This document shows positions 27,379 to 36,449 of a DNA stretch of 64,000 nt, in pieces. Numbering within the stretch: position 1 is the first letter of the stretch; every line of letters begins with the position of its first letter. This DNA is from CAWDCV01 sp963728125 (GTDB taxonomy: Bacteria; Actinomycetota; Actinomycetes; CAWDCV01): positions 495,601 through 559,600 of the forward strand of contig CAVSIZ010000013.1 in the NCBI GenBank assembly GCA_963728125.1, given 5' to 3'. Below the pieces are notes generated by a model that did not search any database, was not told where the DNA came from, and saw nothing but the letters and a program-made list of their open reading frames with translations. Position numbers and translations under genes: made by a program.

Positions 27379-28986
27379 TCACCCGAGGTTGAAGACGCCG
27401 TAGCCGAACCCGTCGGCGTCGATCTCGCCGTCGTCCACGCGGACCCCGCTGACCTCCAGCGGGATGACCGTGCGCCCTAGCAACGCCTGCGGCCGGGCGG
27501 TGACACGGCTACGGCCGGGGTTGACGACCACGAGGTGCGAGCCGCCCCGGAGGTAGCTGAACGGGTATCCCCGGGTGAGGACCTCGGTCGCGGCGGCGGT
27601 GCGCAGTGCCGGTGTCTCCCGCCGGAGCCGGACGAGCCGGCGAACCCGGTTCAGGGGAGAGTCGGGATCGTCGCGCTGGGCGGCGACCGTCGGACGAGGC
27701 CGTGCCGGGTCCTGCCGGAGGTAGAGCCGGTCGGGCGGCGCGGTGGAGAAACCCGCGTTGGGCAGGGCGTCGTCCCACTGCATCGGGGTCCGGCAGCCGG
27801 AACGGTTGTAGCCGGGGAAGCACACGCTGCCCTCGTGGTCGGCCAGGCCGTCGACGTAGCGCATGCCGATCTCGTCGCCGTAGTAGACCGACGGGACCGA
27901 ACCCCAGGTGAGCAGGAACGCGAACGCCGCTCCGAGCTGCTCCTGCGTCCGGGAGCCGGTGACGAGCCGGGAGTAGTCGTGGTCCGACGACGGCACGATG
28001 ACGAGCCGGTCGCCGCCCGCAGCGGCCCGGTGCTCCTCCCACAACCGCAGGAACATGCTCAGGGCCTCCGCGCCGCCCGCCCCGTCGGCACCGTCGGCGT
28101 CGAAGAAGCAGCCGTGGTGCTCGGGCAGCCACGGCAGCGCGCCGGCGCCGCCGTTGTTGAACAACGCGCTGTGCTCCTGTTGGTTCACCACGAAGAAGTC
28201 CGCGTCGAAGCCGCCGCGCACCCCGATGTCGCGGGGAGCCCTCCGTTCGCTCTCCGGGAGCAGCACCGCGCCCGGGTGAGCGACGGCCAGCCACTCGCGC
28301 AGCTCCCGCCACAGCTCGGCCGACCGCGCATACCCGGGATCGTCCTTGACCAGCGAGTAGGCCATGTCGACACGGAAACCGGCGACACCGCGGTCACACC
28401 AGTAGCCGATGATCTCCCGGAGCGCGGCCCGGTTGGCCTGCGGCCCCGGGGCGTCGACGGGCTGTCGCCACGGCCGCTCGGGATCGAGCCGGGCGTAGCC
28501 GTAGTTCAGCGCCGGCTGCTCGTCGAAGAAGTTCTTCAAGTAGTAGCCCGACCGCGGGCCCGGGGAGGGCACGAGGTCCGGACCGGGCCGGTCCGCCCAG
28601 ATGAAGCGGTCGTCCCCCTCGTCGGCGGCCGAGGCCCGAAACCAGGCGTGCTCGACCGAGGTGTGCCCCGCCACCAGGTCGAGCAGGACGCGGATGCCAC
28701 GGCGCCGGGCGGCCTCGACGAAGGCGACCATGTCGTCGTTCGTCCCGTACCGCGGCGCGATGGTGAGGAAGTCGGAGACGTCGTAGCCCGCATCCCGGAA
28801 CGGCGAGGAGAAGCACGGGTTGAACCACACCGCGTCCACGCCCAGCCAGGCCAGGTGGTCCAGGTGAGCGAGCGCACCGGGGAGATCGCCGATCCCGTCA
28901 CCGTCGGAGTCCGCGAACGACTGGGGGTAGATCTCGTAGAAGACCGCGTCGCGTAGCCAGGAGGTGCCGTCCTCCGGTGAGTCCAT
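27379..28986 (-). CDS. GH13 alpha-amylase-family glycosidase
   Basis: A protein of about 535 residues of the alpha-glucosidase/trehalose synthase-like branch. The ATG at 28986 is chosen because GGAGG stands 8 bases before it. Longer in-frame starts to 29151 overlap an AraC remnant on the other strand. The barrel starts DAVFYEIYPQSFADSDGDG. The catalytic nucleophile lies in GFRVDMAYS, the acid/base in LLPESE and the stabilising aspartate in VPSSDHD. Region I is DLVAGHTS rather than the common NH form. The gene lies between a complete IS5 element and an orphan IS5 end, so it may have arrived with them. Confidence 0.85.
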   Translation of the reverse strand: MDSPEDGTSWLRDAVFYEIYPQSFADSDGDGIGDLPGALAHLDHLAWLGVDAVWFNPCFSSPFRDAGYDVSDFLTIAPRYGTNDDMVAFVEAARRRGIRVLLDLVAGHTSVEHAWFRASAADEGDDRFIWADRPGPDLVPSPGPRSGYYLKNFFDEQPALNYGYARLDPERPWRQPVDAPGPQANRAALREIIGYWCDRGVAGFRVDMAYSLVKDDPGYARSAELWRELREWLAVAHPGAVLLPESERRAPRDIGVRGGFDADFFVVNQQEHSALFNNGGAGALPWLPEHHGCFFDADGADGAGGAEALSMFLRLWEEHRAAAGGDRLVIVPSSDHDYSRLVTGSRTQEQLGAAFAFLLTWGSVPSVYYGDEIGMRYVDGLADHEGSVCFPGYNRSGCRTPMQWDDALPNAGFSTAPPDRLYLRQDPARPRPTVAAQRDDPDSPLNRVRRLVRLRRETPALRTAAATEVLTRGYPFSYLRGGSHLVVVNPGRSRVTARPQALLGRTVIPLEVSGVRVDDGEIDADGFGYGVFNLG

Positions 28987-29061
28987 GGGTACATCCTCCA
29001 GCCCGACGTCCTCGGTCATTTCGCCCTGGATGGCCCACCCCCAGACGTCACACGGACGGCA

Positions 29062-29181
29062 GCCGGCACCTTCACCCGCGCCTTCGGCCGGCACTACGGG
29101 CTGAGCCCGCCCGTCGGCGTTCACCGGACCGCGCAACGCCTGAGACGGCACCTCCGCCGACTCGTGCAGGAAGAGTTCTGA
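29062..29181 (+). pseudogene. AraC-family regulator, C-terminal remnant
   Basis: The frame ending at TGA 29179-29181 reads AAGTFTRAFGRHYGLSPPVG and ends RRLVQEEF. F-x-R-x-F-x-RHYGxSP is the second helix-turn-helix of AraC regulators. Nothing of the rest of the protein is present. The stop codon lies inside the orphan IS5-type repeat. Confidence 0.5.
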
Positions 29182-29190
29182 GACCAGGTC
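29174..29190 (+). repeat. Orphan IS5-type terminal repeat
   Basis: AGTTCTGAGACCAGGTC is identical to the right inverted repeat of the element at 26408-27315 and has the same orientation. No transposase lies beside it. It brackets the GH13 gene together with the complete element. Confidence 0.85.
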
Positions 29191-29648
29191 TAAGTCGCCG
29201 AGCGAGATGAAACCGGGAGCGGCGTCCCGGGCAGGGCCAGTGATGGTGGCGCCCGTGTGCCCCGGCTGATCTACCTGCCCCGTGGTAGTGCCTGCGGCTG
29301 CACCAAGCGGCAGTTAGTCTCGGCGACCGCGCTCGGTCGCCAATCCTTCCGAACGCGTACCGATGCTTGCCGCTGCGCGGATCTAGGGCCATGGACGTAT
29401 AACTTGCCGAACCGAATCACCACCCAGCTCAACGGACGTCGCCCCGCTCGCCCTCGCGGAGAAGAACTTGACCCGTACCTCGACCGGTTTCGGCTTGCGC
29501 CCCATCCATGACCTCCCAAGATCGACAGGAGGTCAGACTGGACGACCGCTCTTGCGTTGACCGGCTGAAACCGCCGACGCTAAGGGGTCAAAATTGGGGC
29601 GTCGTTGACAGAACGCACCGCTTCATGAGGAGAATGCTGCGATTTAGC
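29191..29648 (+). other. 458 bases without a supported gene; possible IS21-type end
   Basis: No protein-like frame is seen. Near 29,578-29,609 the sequence AAGGGGTCAAAATTGGGG continues to CGTCGTTGACA. Its reverse complement begins TGTCAACGACGCCCCAATTT, which resembles terminal repeats of IS21-family elements (5'-TG...). No istA or istB is present, so only an end may remain. Confidence 0.4.
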
Positions 29649-30332
29649 TCAATTCTCAGGGGACGAAACGCCCTTTCCTGCGCGAGGTACGAGCCGAGAA
29701 ACCAGAAGGGCGACGACGGTCACCAGGTAGATCGAACCGAGGAGGGCTTCAAGAACTGCGCACGCCCGGCCCAGATTCTCGGCGGCAGTGAGATCGCCGT
29801 ACCCGACCGTCAGTTGCGTGATGAAGCTGAAGTAGAGGTAGTCGGCGCTTGTTGGGTCGACCGGTTGCGCGAAGAACGCCGAGGAATCAAAGTTCCCGAT
29901 CGCCGTGTAGATGAACGCCCAGAGCATGCCGAACAATACGTAGACGCACAGCGCCGCGAGGACGGTTCGCGTATCGATTACGCCCCGCCGTAATACGGAC
30001 CTTACGATTGCGAATGGCGCTAGGACGACCAGTGCCGCGTTGAGCAGCGCAGCGGCGCCGTCGCCCGAGTCACCGATCGCGACGAGTGACAGCGCACCGA
30101 GGAACGCCGCCAAGGCGACGAACGCGGCCACGCGCCGAAGGCGAGGGGAAGCATCCGCGGCGGACAGCGATGCGAGAAGCGTCGCGCCCATCAGTGCTAC
30201 GCCGATAGGTCGCGTCCACGTCGAGGTGCTGCCCGCCATCAAGAACACGAAGGTCGCGAGCAACAGGATCAGGACAAGACCAAAGCGAGACTCGGCGCGC
30301 GTCGCAGGCCTGGTTCGGCGCGGCTCGCCCAT
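29649..30332 (-). CDS. Two-TM potassium channel family protein
   Basis: A protein of about 227 residues. The ATG at 30332 (MGEPRRTRPATRAESRFG) precedes several hydrophobic helices. The frame continues upstream without channel-like sequence. The C-terminal part has the pore signature FSFITQLTVGYGDLTAAEN, with the K+ selectivity filter TVGYGD, flanked by membrane helices. This is the Ion_trans_2 channel form with four additional N-terminal hydrophobic segments and no visible RCK domain. It opens a cluster of channel genes. Confidence 0.8.
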   Translation of the reverse strand: MGEPRRTRPATRAESRFGLVLILLLATFVFLMAGSTSTWTRPIGVALMGATLLASLSAADASPRLRRVAAFVALAAFLGALSLVAIGDSGDGAAALLNAALVVLAPFAIVRSVLRRGVIDTRTVLAALCVYVLFGMLWAFIYTAIGNFDSSAFFAQPVDPTSADYLYFSFITQLTVGYGDLTAAENLGRACAVLEALLGSIYLVTVVALLVSRLVPRAGKGVSSPEN

Positions 30333-30536
30333 GCGTGACACGTGCTCAGATTGCCCGAATTGAGCGGCCCGCGCTTGATTTCGAGGTCGAGGCGGGCGCC
30401 CATTCTGTCCACGGAGCGTCCTTGGTCCATGAGTGGCGACCGTCGTCGTGGCGCCGACCGGCAGCCGCGACAAGGCGCTACGGCACGACCCGGACGAGAG
30501 GCGTGAGAGTTTCCGTCGAGGCCCCCGTCTTGGCCC

Positions 30537-31241
30537 GTGCGCAGCCGCATTGTCAGCCTGCGTTCCCGTGGCTACTTCCGGAACTACACGATCGTGGGGA
30601 TCTTGCTGATGGCGCTCCTCGGCGGCATCGGCGGCGGGGCCACCCGCGACGTGCTGTTGAACGAGATCCCCGGTGCGCTCACCAACCCGACATACATCCT
30701 GGTCTGTCTGGCGGCTGGCGTGCTTGGATACTCGATCGCCTTCGCCGGCGGTCAACTGTTCCGCGAGGGACTCTTCCAGTTCATGACGTCCTTCTCGCTG
30801 CCCTGGTACGCCATCGCCGGGGCGATGGCCGCAGAGGCGGCAGGCCTGCCGGTCCTCGGGGTCCTGGCGCTCGCGGTGATCGGGCCGACCGCCGGGCGGT
30901 ACTACATCGACGTGACCAGCGGCGTACCGCCCAAGCAGTTCGTTCGCGGCGAGTGGTTCGTCGCAATCGCCGCCCTCACCGGGCTGGTGTGGCGGCTGTG
31001 CGACGCGGCCGGCATGGGCACGTGGTGGTCGGTCGGGATCGCCTTCCTGGTTGGCTTCGTCGTTCGCACCCTCGCGCTCTATCTGGGCTGGGAGGAACCG
31101 CTCGCCAAGGAGCCCGCGGGTGTGTACCAGCACTCCGACGGCCGCCCGCTGCTGGGCCGCAAGATCGCCGGCAAGTCCCGGCGGGAGCTGCACGACCTGG
31201 GGCTGGTCGTCGACAACTCGTCCGGGGTCGGCGACGGCTAG
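30537..31241 (+). CDS. TRIC/UPF0126-family cation channel-like protein
   Basis: A 234-residue membrane protein with two internal repeats typical of the family: GGIGGGATRDVLLNEIPGAL in the first, and IGPTAGRYYIDVTSGVPPKQ in the second. Family members form trimeric cation channels. The first membrane helix that normally precedes the GGxGGGxxRD motif looks shortened, so the gene may be N-terminally truncated or the start may be misplaced. GTG start, with no strong ribosome-binding site. Confidence 0.7.
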   Translation: MRSRIVSLRSRGYFRNYTIVGILLMALLGGIGGGATRDVLLNEIPGALTNPTYILVCLAAGVLGYSIAFAGGQLFREGLFQFMTSFSLPWYAIAGAMAAEAAGLPVLGVLALAVIGPTAGRYYIDVTSGVPPKQFVRGEWFVAIAALTGLVWRLCDAAGMGTWWSVGIAFLVGFVVRTLALYLGWEEPLAKEPAGVYQHSDGRPLLGRKIAGKSRRELHDLGLVVDNSSGVGDG

Positions 31242-31277
31242 TACGTAAGACCACGGCTCGAGGCCCGAAGGACCGAA

Positions 31278-31452
31278 ATGACCGCTGCTGACCTCTTCAA
31301 CGCGATCTTCAACGCGGCGCTTGTGGCCATGCTCCTGACGCTGATCGCGAGCCTGGGCATGACCTTCAGCCTCGGCCAGATCCTGGAACCGGTGCGTCGG
31401 GTCAGGCTGCTGGTCGGCACCCTCGTCGTGAACTCGGTGCTGGGACCCCTGG
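31278..31452 (+). pseudogene. Bile acid:sodium symporter (BASS) family, N-terminal fragment
   Basis: ATG start followed by MTAADLFNAIFNAALVAMLL and TFSLGQILEPVRRVRLLVGT, the first two helices of BASS/SNF transporters. Similarity stops at about VVNSVLGPLGLG, and a different gene fragment follows at once. Only about 58 of roughly 300 residues are present. Confidence 0.6.
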
Positions 31453-31454
31453 GG

Positions 31455-32040
31455 CTGGGAGCACTTCTACCCCGAGGAACGGCCCGTCCACCGGGTCGAG
31501 GTCGACGGCTTCTGGATGGACGACCACCAAGTCACCGTCGCCGAGTTCGGCCGATTCGTCCACGCGACCGGGTACGTGACGGTCGCCGAGCGCCCCCTCG
31601 ACCCGAAGCAATTCCGGGCGCCGACCCGGCGCTGCTGCACCCGGCGCTGCTGCACCCAGGGTCACTCGTGTTCTTCCCGACGGACGGCCCGGTCGACCTG
31701 CGCGACTTCACCCAGTGGTGGCGCTACCTGCTGGGTGCGCAGTGGCGCCACCCGCGCGGCCCTGGCAGCGACATCGACAGGCTCAGCGAGCATCCCGTCA
31801 CCCACGTGGCCGCCGAGGACGCCGAGGCCTACGCGGCGTGGGCGGGCAAGCAGCTGCCCAGCGAGGCCGAGTGGGAGTTTGCCGCGCGCGGCGGCCTCGA
31901 AGGCGCCATCTACACCTGGGCGACGACTTCGCCCCAGATGGCCAGAAGATGGCCAACACGTGGCAGGGCGAGTTCCCCTGGCAGAACCTGCTCACTGACG
32001 GCTGGGCCGGCACCTCCCCGGTCAAGACCTTCCCCGCATC
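31455..32040 (+). pseudogene. Formylglycine-generating enzyme-like (SUMF1/FGE-sulfatase), internal fragment with frameshifts
   Basis: Three frames together give FGE sequence: WEHFYPEERPVHRVEVDGFW with VTVAEFGRFVHATGYVTVAE; then LVFFPTDGPVDLRDFTQWWR and AYAAWAGKQLPSEAEWEFAA; then MANTWQGEFPWQNLL. Both ends are missing, including the C-terminal cysteines. A perfect 15-base tandem duplication (CCGGCGCTGCTGCAC, about 31,627-31,656) lies at the first frame change. FGE converts an active-site cysteine or serine of sulfatases to formylglycine. An arylsulfatase remnant lies at 45 kb. Confidence 0.8.
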
Positions 32041-32307
32041 CACTACGTCCCTAATGTCGGGGTTCGACAATCGTCCCCTTAGGTCCACTGCGGCGATACC
32101 TCGGTGGTCTTATTCGAACCCCAAAGGGACCAGGCCGTCCCGCGCTCTCAGCGGCATGTCAGTGCGTTGGCTTCGACCTAGCGCCATCCCAGCGTATTGA
32201 TCGACTAATCCCCTCTGGGTGATGGCAGGGGCCGAATATCGGGCTAGCGTCCGCGGCAGGACCGACCGGCACCAGATATCGCCCGGCGCGGAGTGAAGGA
32301 GCGTGTG

Positions 32308-33129
32308 ATGGTTCAGGCTCAGGGTCCGACGCAGGCGGGACGGTTCGAGCGGTGGTTCGAGGTGGAGGTTGTCCGGCCGATGGCCGACTTCCAGGATTCG
32401 AGCCAGGAGTGGCGGCGTTTGTTCTCCGAGCTGCTTGGGACCTTCTTTCTGGTGCTGGTCGCCGCTGGTGGAGGGATGATGGGTCAAGCCTTTCCCGACA
32501 CGATCAGTCGTACCGCGGCGGTGGTCGCACCGGGGATGATGGTGATGGCCATCATCTTGTTCATGGGGAAGGTGTCCGGCGCCCATCTCAATCCTGCGGT
32601 GAGCATCGCGTTCTCGCTGCGGGGAGATTTCCCGTGGCGACGGGTGCCTGGCTACATCGTGGTCCAGCTCGCCGGAGCTGTGCTGGCGGCCTGGTTCCTG
32701 CAGTCCGTTGTCGACGTGTCAGCGACATTCGGTTCCAACTACCCGGCCGCTGACTACTCTTCCCTTGACGCATTCCTGATGGAGGCGGTTCTCACCCTGG
32801 GTCTGGTGAGCGTCATCCTGGGTACGGCTTCGGGCGCGCAGAACGTCGGCGTGATCGGCGCGCTGGGCGTGGGCGCCTATATCGCCTTGGCGGGCTTGTG
32901 GGGGAGCCCGATCTCGGGAGCGTCGATGAACCCCGCACGCACGTTCGGCCCCGATCTGGTCGGAGCTGACTTCACCGACTACTGGGTCTATGTCGCGGGG
33001 CCGTTGACTGGTGCTGTGCTCGCCGTGGGTGGCGCGTTCGTGCTTCGCGGGTACGGCGGGGGCCGCGCCGGGTCCTCGGCGGCTCAGGGTGCGCTGGACA
33101 CCGACGTTCTTCGGCCCGGGCAGTCTTGA
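32308..33129 (+). CDS. MIP-family channel (aquaporin/glycerol facilitator)
   Basis: A protein of about 273 residues with six hydrophobic segments and both NPA boxes, SGAHLNPAVSIAF and SGASMNPARTFGPDL. ATG 32308 is preceded by AAGGAG at a good distance. GTG 32293 is an alternative start. The second-box context (NPARTFGP) is aquaporin-like, but selectivity cannot be settled without the pore residues in a structure. It lies among other channel genes. Confidence 0.88.
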   Translation: MVQAQGPTQAGRFERWFEVEVVRPMADFQDSSQEWRRLFSELLGTFFLVLVAAGGGMMGQAFPDTISRTAAVVAPGMMVMAIILFMGKVSGAHLNPAVSIAFSLRGDFPWRRVPGYIVVQLAGAVLAAWFLQSVVDVSATFGSNYPAADYSSLDAFLMEAVLTLGLVSVILGTASGAQNVGVIGALGVGAYIALAGLWGSPISGASMNPARTFGPDLVGADFTDYWVYVAGPLTGAVLAVGGAFVLRGYGGGRAGSSAAQGALDTDVLRPGQS

Positions 33130-33250
33130 TCGACGCAAGCGCCCCGGACCACCCGTGAGTAGGTCCCACGGGGACGGTCAACGAAGAGTCTTGATGGTCG
33201 TCAGGGACTGGTCGTGAGCATGAAGGAGGAGCGGGTGGCCGGAGGAGAAG

Positions 33251-33355
33251 ATGGGTTCGAAGTTCAATTATGTGGTATCGGTGATGTTTGAGAACCGGTC
33301 CTTCGACAACCTGCTTGGCCGCCAGCGTACTTCGGAAACCTCGTCAGTTTCTTGA
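33251..33355 (+). pseudogene. Phospholipase C / acid phosphatase-family esterase, N-terminal fragment
   Basis: ATG with GGAGGAG upstream opens MGSKFNYVVSVMFENRSFDN. The VMFENRSFDNLLG motif is the metal-binding N terminus of the bacterial phosphoesterase family (PLC/AcpA). Similarity ends after LLGR and the frame soon stops. The sequence switches to a TMEM175-like gene at about 33,320. Confidence 0.65.
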
Positions 33356-33801
33356 CGATCGGCGCTGCGTGGCTCGCCCATGGTGCTCTGACCGATCGCC
33401 TGGAGCGCACCGATTCGCTCTTCGTGCGAGTGAACCTGCTCGTTCTGATGGTGATCGCGTTCTTGCCGTTCCCGACCCGGCTGGTCGCTGATGCCCTGCA
33501 CGGTGCGGATAGCGAGCGTGTCGCGGTCACCTTGTATGGGTTGACACTGCTGGCGATCCGGCTGCTGGCATCCGCGTTGGACGCGTATGCGCGGCGGGAG
33601 CACCTATACAAGGCTCAGGGCGAAGGCACGGAGCTGCAACGAGAGGAGCGAGAATTTCTGCCGGTCATCGTGGTGTATGTGATCGCGATCCTGATCGGGC
33701 TCGTGTTGCCTCTGGTGTCGGTGGCGTTGTACTTCGCGATCGCGGTGTTCATGGTGGTGCCGTTCCGGGCGATTTCACGGCTGCTGTTTAGGCGTGCTTA
33801 G
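33322..33801 (+). pseudogene. TMEM175/DUF1211-family potassium channel, N-terminally truncated
   Basis: The frame reads PAYFGNLVSFLTIGAAWLAH followed by LLVLMVIAFLPFPTRLVAD, the middle of TMEM175-type channels, and continues to a normal end (ISRLLFRRA). The first helices with the pore-lining FSD-type motif are missing and are replaced by the phosphoesterase fragment. A TTG at 33352 could start a 149-residue protein, but it would lack the first pore domain. Confidence 0.65.
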
Positions 33802-33828
33802 ACGGCCGCTGATGGGTCACGTCCAACC

Positions 33829-35370
33829 TCAGGTCGGTCGGTTGGCGGTGCGCTTTCGTTTGGCCGGGCCGTTGTTGAGCGCCTGGGCCGCGCGGATGAC
33901 CTCGGCCCCGCCGTCGTCTTCGTGGGCGCTTAGGCCTCCGTCGGCGATGGCGCCGGTGAACGCTGCGAAGTCCTGCTCCGTCTGGTCGGCGTAGGACTCG
34001 GCGAACGCGCTGACCGCCTTGTCGAAGGACTTGCCCGTCCCCAGATAGGCCGAGATCGCGATCGCATCACCGGACCGGGCGTGCGCGCGGGCCAGGGTGT
34101 GGCCGCACAGCACCGCGTAGGGGCCGATGCTCTTCTTGCTCAGCGAGGCAGGATCCGGTGACCACTTCATGTCCCGCAGCTGGCGCACGTAGAAGCTGCG
34201 GCCGGCGGGACCATCGATCCAGCCGAGGAACGAGTCACTGGCCGCCTGCATCAACCGCTGCCCGGTGACAACCCGATGACCATGCTTGGTGAACGCCGAC
34301 TTGCGGGTGTATGCCTCCAGGACCGAGGCCTGCGCCTGCTTGACCTGGAGCACCATGAGATCGTTCTCGTCGCGACCGCGAAGCAGCAACACGAATGCCA
34401 GCAGGCCGACACTGCCGACCCCGACCACCTTGTGGCCCATGTCGATGATCTCGTAGCGCTTGAGCAGTTCCTGCCTGTCGTCCTGCAGCGTTGCACGGTA
34501 CTCCCGGAATAGGGCGTTGATTTGAGCGGCGGCATCCGGGGCGATGTCCAACCGGATCAGCAGCGGCGGATCGTCGCGGAAGCGCCGGCGCCCGTCCACC
34601 ACTTCCGTGATCTTCTCGATCGCCGACCAGGCGTCGCGCAGTCGGGCCTTCGCAGCCGCCTTCTGGATCTCTGCCTCCGCTTTCGCCTTCTTCTTGGCCC
34701 CGGACTTCCTTTTGCCGCTCGGGAGGTCCCGCACCGCCGCGACCAGCCCGCCGACGTCGATGCGGTCGTACCAGATCTCGATCTCCCGCTTCGCGGCGAA
34801 GCCCGCCATCGCCTGGCGGTAGGCGGCGGCGGCGGCCTCGGCGGCGGCACGGCCGGCCTTGGCCGACAGCCCGTTGTCCCGGGCGGCCAGCACGAAGGAG
34901 GTGGCCAGGCGCTTGAGGTCCCACTCGAACGGCCCCGGGTTGGTCTCGTCGAAGTCGTTGACGTCGAAGATCACCGAGCGGTCCGGGGCGGCAAACAGGC
35001 CGAAGTTGGACAGATGCGCATCCCCGCACAGCTGCACGTCCAGCCCGCTGCGGGACAAGCCGGCAAGGTCTGCGGCCATCACCAGCGCCGCCCCCCGGTA
35101 AAAGGTGAAGGCGGACACCGCCATCCGCGTGTGCCGCACCGGAACCAGTTCCTGCACCCGCGAGGTCTCCTGACCCGTCAGCAGCGCCACCGGGTCAGCC
35201 CGATCCGCCGCCGGCTCCCAGACAGACAGCCGGACATGCGGGATCTCGGCCAGCGCCACCCGCCCCTTCGTTTGCCGCTCCTCCAAACTCGGGTGCGGAA
35301 CCACCTTCTGCCCGGCCGCCTTGGCGGCCCGCTGGCCGATCATGCGGGTAGACACATCGGTTTGGCCCAT
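33829..35370 (-). CDS. DUF2252 family protein
   Basis: A protein of about 513 residues. ATG 35370 (MGQTDVSTRMIGQRAAK) is preferred over an ATG six codons earlier. The family signature LCGDAHLSNFGLFAAPDRSV followed by FDVNDFDETNPGPFEWDLKR is clear and resembles aminoglycoside phosphotransferase/kinase-like folds. Further on are VVGVGSVGLLAFVLLLRG and a C-terminal helix-rich part. A lysine- and alanine-rich insertion (about residues 225-250) is unusual. DUF2252 proteins are common in actinomycetes and their function is not established. Confidence 0.85.
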   Translation of the reverse strand: MGQTDVSTRMIGQRAAKAAGQKVVPHPSLEERQTKGRVALAEIPHVRLSVWEPAADRADPVALLTGQETSRVQELVPVRHTRMAVSAFTFYRGAALVMAADLAGLSRSGLDVQLCGDAHLSNFGLFAAPDRSVIFDVNDFDETNPGPFEWDLKRLATSFVLAARDNGLSAKAGRAAAEAAAAAYRQAMAGFAAKREIEIWYDRIDVGGLVAAVRDLPSGKRKSGAKKKAKAEAEIQKAAAKARLRDAWSAIEKITEVVDGRRRFRDDPPLLIRLDIAPDAAAQINALFREYRATLQDDRQELLKRYEIIDMGHKVVGVGSVGLLAFVLLLRGRDENDLMVLQVKQAQASVLEAYTRKSAFTKHGHRVVTGQRLMQAASDSFLGWIDGPAGRSFYVRQLRDMKWSPDPASLSKKSIGPYAVLCGHTLARAHARSGDAIAISAYLGTGKSFDKAVSAFAESYADQTEQDFAAFTGAIADGGLSAHEDDGGAEVIRAAQALNNGPAKRKRTANRPT

Positions 35371-35409
35371 GGGCGCAGCGTATTGCACCAGCCCGGGCGC
35401 GGATCTAGG

Positions 35410-35763
35410 TCACGTGGCGGCCGCGGCCGCGTGGATCGCGCGACGTAGGGTCTCGCGGATCCGCCGGTAGGCGGCAGCGCGCAGCAGGGGATGGGCGAAG
35501 GTGATTCCTTCACCGGGGCCGGCTGCAGCTAGGACCTCGTCGTCGATCGCAACATCCACATCAATCGAGCAGAGCTTGGCGACCTTGGACACCTCGGCAC
35601 GAGTGGGGCGACTCAGCACGCTGGCGATCGCGGCAGCCTGCTGACCGACGGCTGGCAGTGAATCCAGGTGGTGGTCCAGGGCGTCGGTGCGGCCGGCCAG
35701 CGGCAATGAAGTCGGCACCGGCTCGGCACGACGATCCGTCATCGCCCGGGCGGGTTCCAGCAC
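35410..35763 (-). pseudogene. LuxR/LAL-type regulator, ATPase-domain fragment
   Basis: The segment reads TFAHPLLRAAAYRRIRETLR near its C-terminal end, which matches the end of the ATPase (winged) domain of large LuxR regulators, where F-x-HPLLRxAxY is typical. There is no Walker A motif and no HTH. The start at 35763 is arbitrary. Confidence 0.5.
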
Positions 35764-36449
35764 TGTCAGGGGGTTCCCGGCTGCAGATTCCCAGATCGCA
35801 CGCAGGAGCGTTTGCGACCAGCCCGTGCCGAACCTGTCACGAACGAGCTCCGAGCAGACATCCAGGTCAATCGCCGCCTTCCCACCCCGGCGGCTACGAC
35901 TCGACGGCGGGACGCGTGGAACCTCGGGTCGTGTTGCGGATCACGCGAGCTCGCTTCAGCGACAGATGCTGTTCGCCGTCTGCGGCGCCCTCATCGATGC
36001 GGCCGCTGGCGGCGCGGTGTTGGCGAGCGAGGGCGACACGGTCCACGGCAGCGAAGGTAGCCGCCACGTCCGCGGTTGGCGGTGTTCGCTCGCGGGGGTT
36101 GCGGCCGGTCGGTTGGTGCCGTGCAGCCGCCGCAGGATCAGTACAGCGGCTGGACCGTTGACCAGGGCGGGCACGCCGGCGGCGTACTGCTGAGTGTGCA
36201 CCGACCCACGCCGCCCAGATGACGGCGTTGCCCAAAACGATCTTGAGCAGGTCGGTGTAGCGGTCGATGAGCCGGCGGACGTCGCCCCCGCCGATGTCGG
36301 TAGATCCCGGATCCGGACCCGGATCACCGGGCCTCCCCTGGTGCGTTGCGCGGAAGGCGGCGCTGTGCCGTTCAGCGCCTGCCAGCAAGACTGGCGTGCC
36401 AAGGTTGACGGTGGTGGCGGTGCGGGGGCAGCTTGAGCGGGTCCGATGA
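35764..36449 (-). other. 686 bases without a clear gene
   Basis: Several frames on the minus strand look partly protein-like (for example LIDRYTDLLKIVLGNAVIW and GVPALVNGPAAVLILRR in another frame), but no family can be named and the frames change. It is probably decayed coding sequence. Confidence 0.35.

Noticed and set aside
27535..28956. A 473-codon plus-strand reading frame opposite the GH13 gene
   Set aside because: It is an antisense shadow of GC-rich codons. The minus strand carries all GH13 motifs and a ribosome-binding site.
30333..31193. N-terminal extension of the potassium channel frame to 31193
   Set aside because: The extension is arginine-rich, not channel-like, and lies antisense to the TRIC gene.
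36194..36436. Small plus-strand frame before the ankyrin gene
   Set aside because: It has no recognisable motif and no ribosome-binding site, and it overlaps minus-strand decayed coding sequence.
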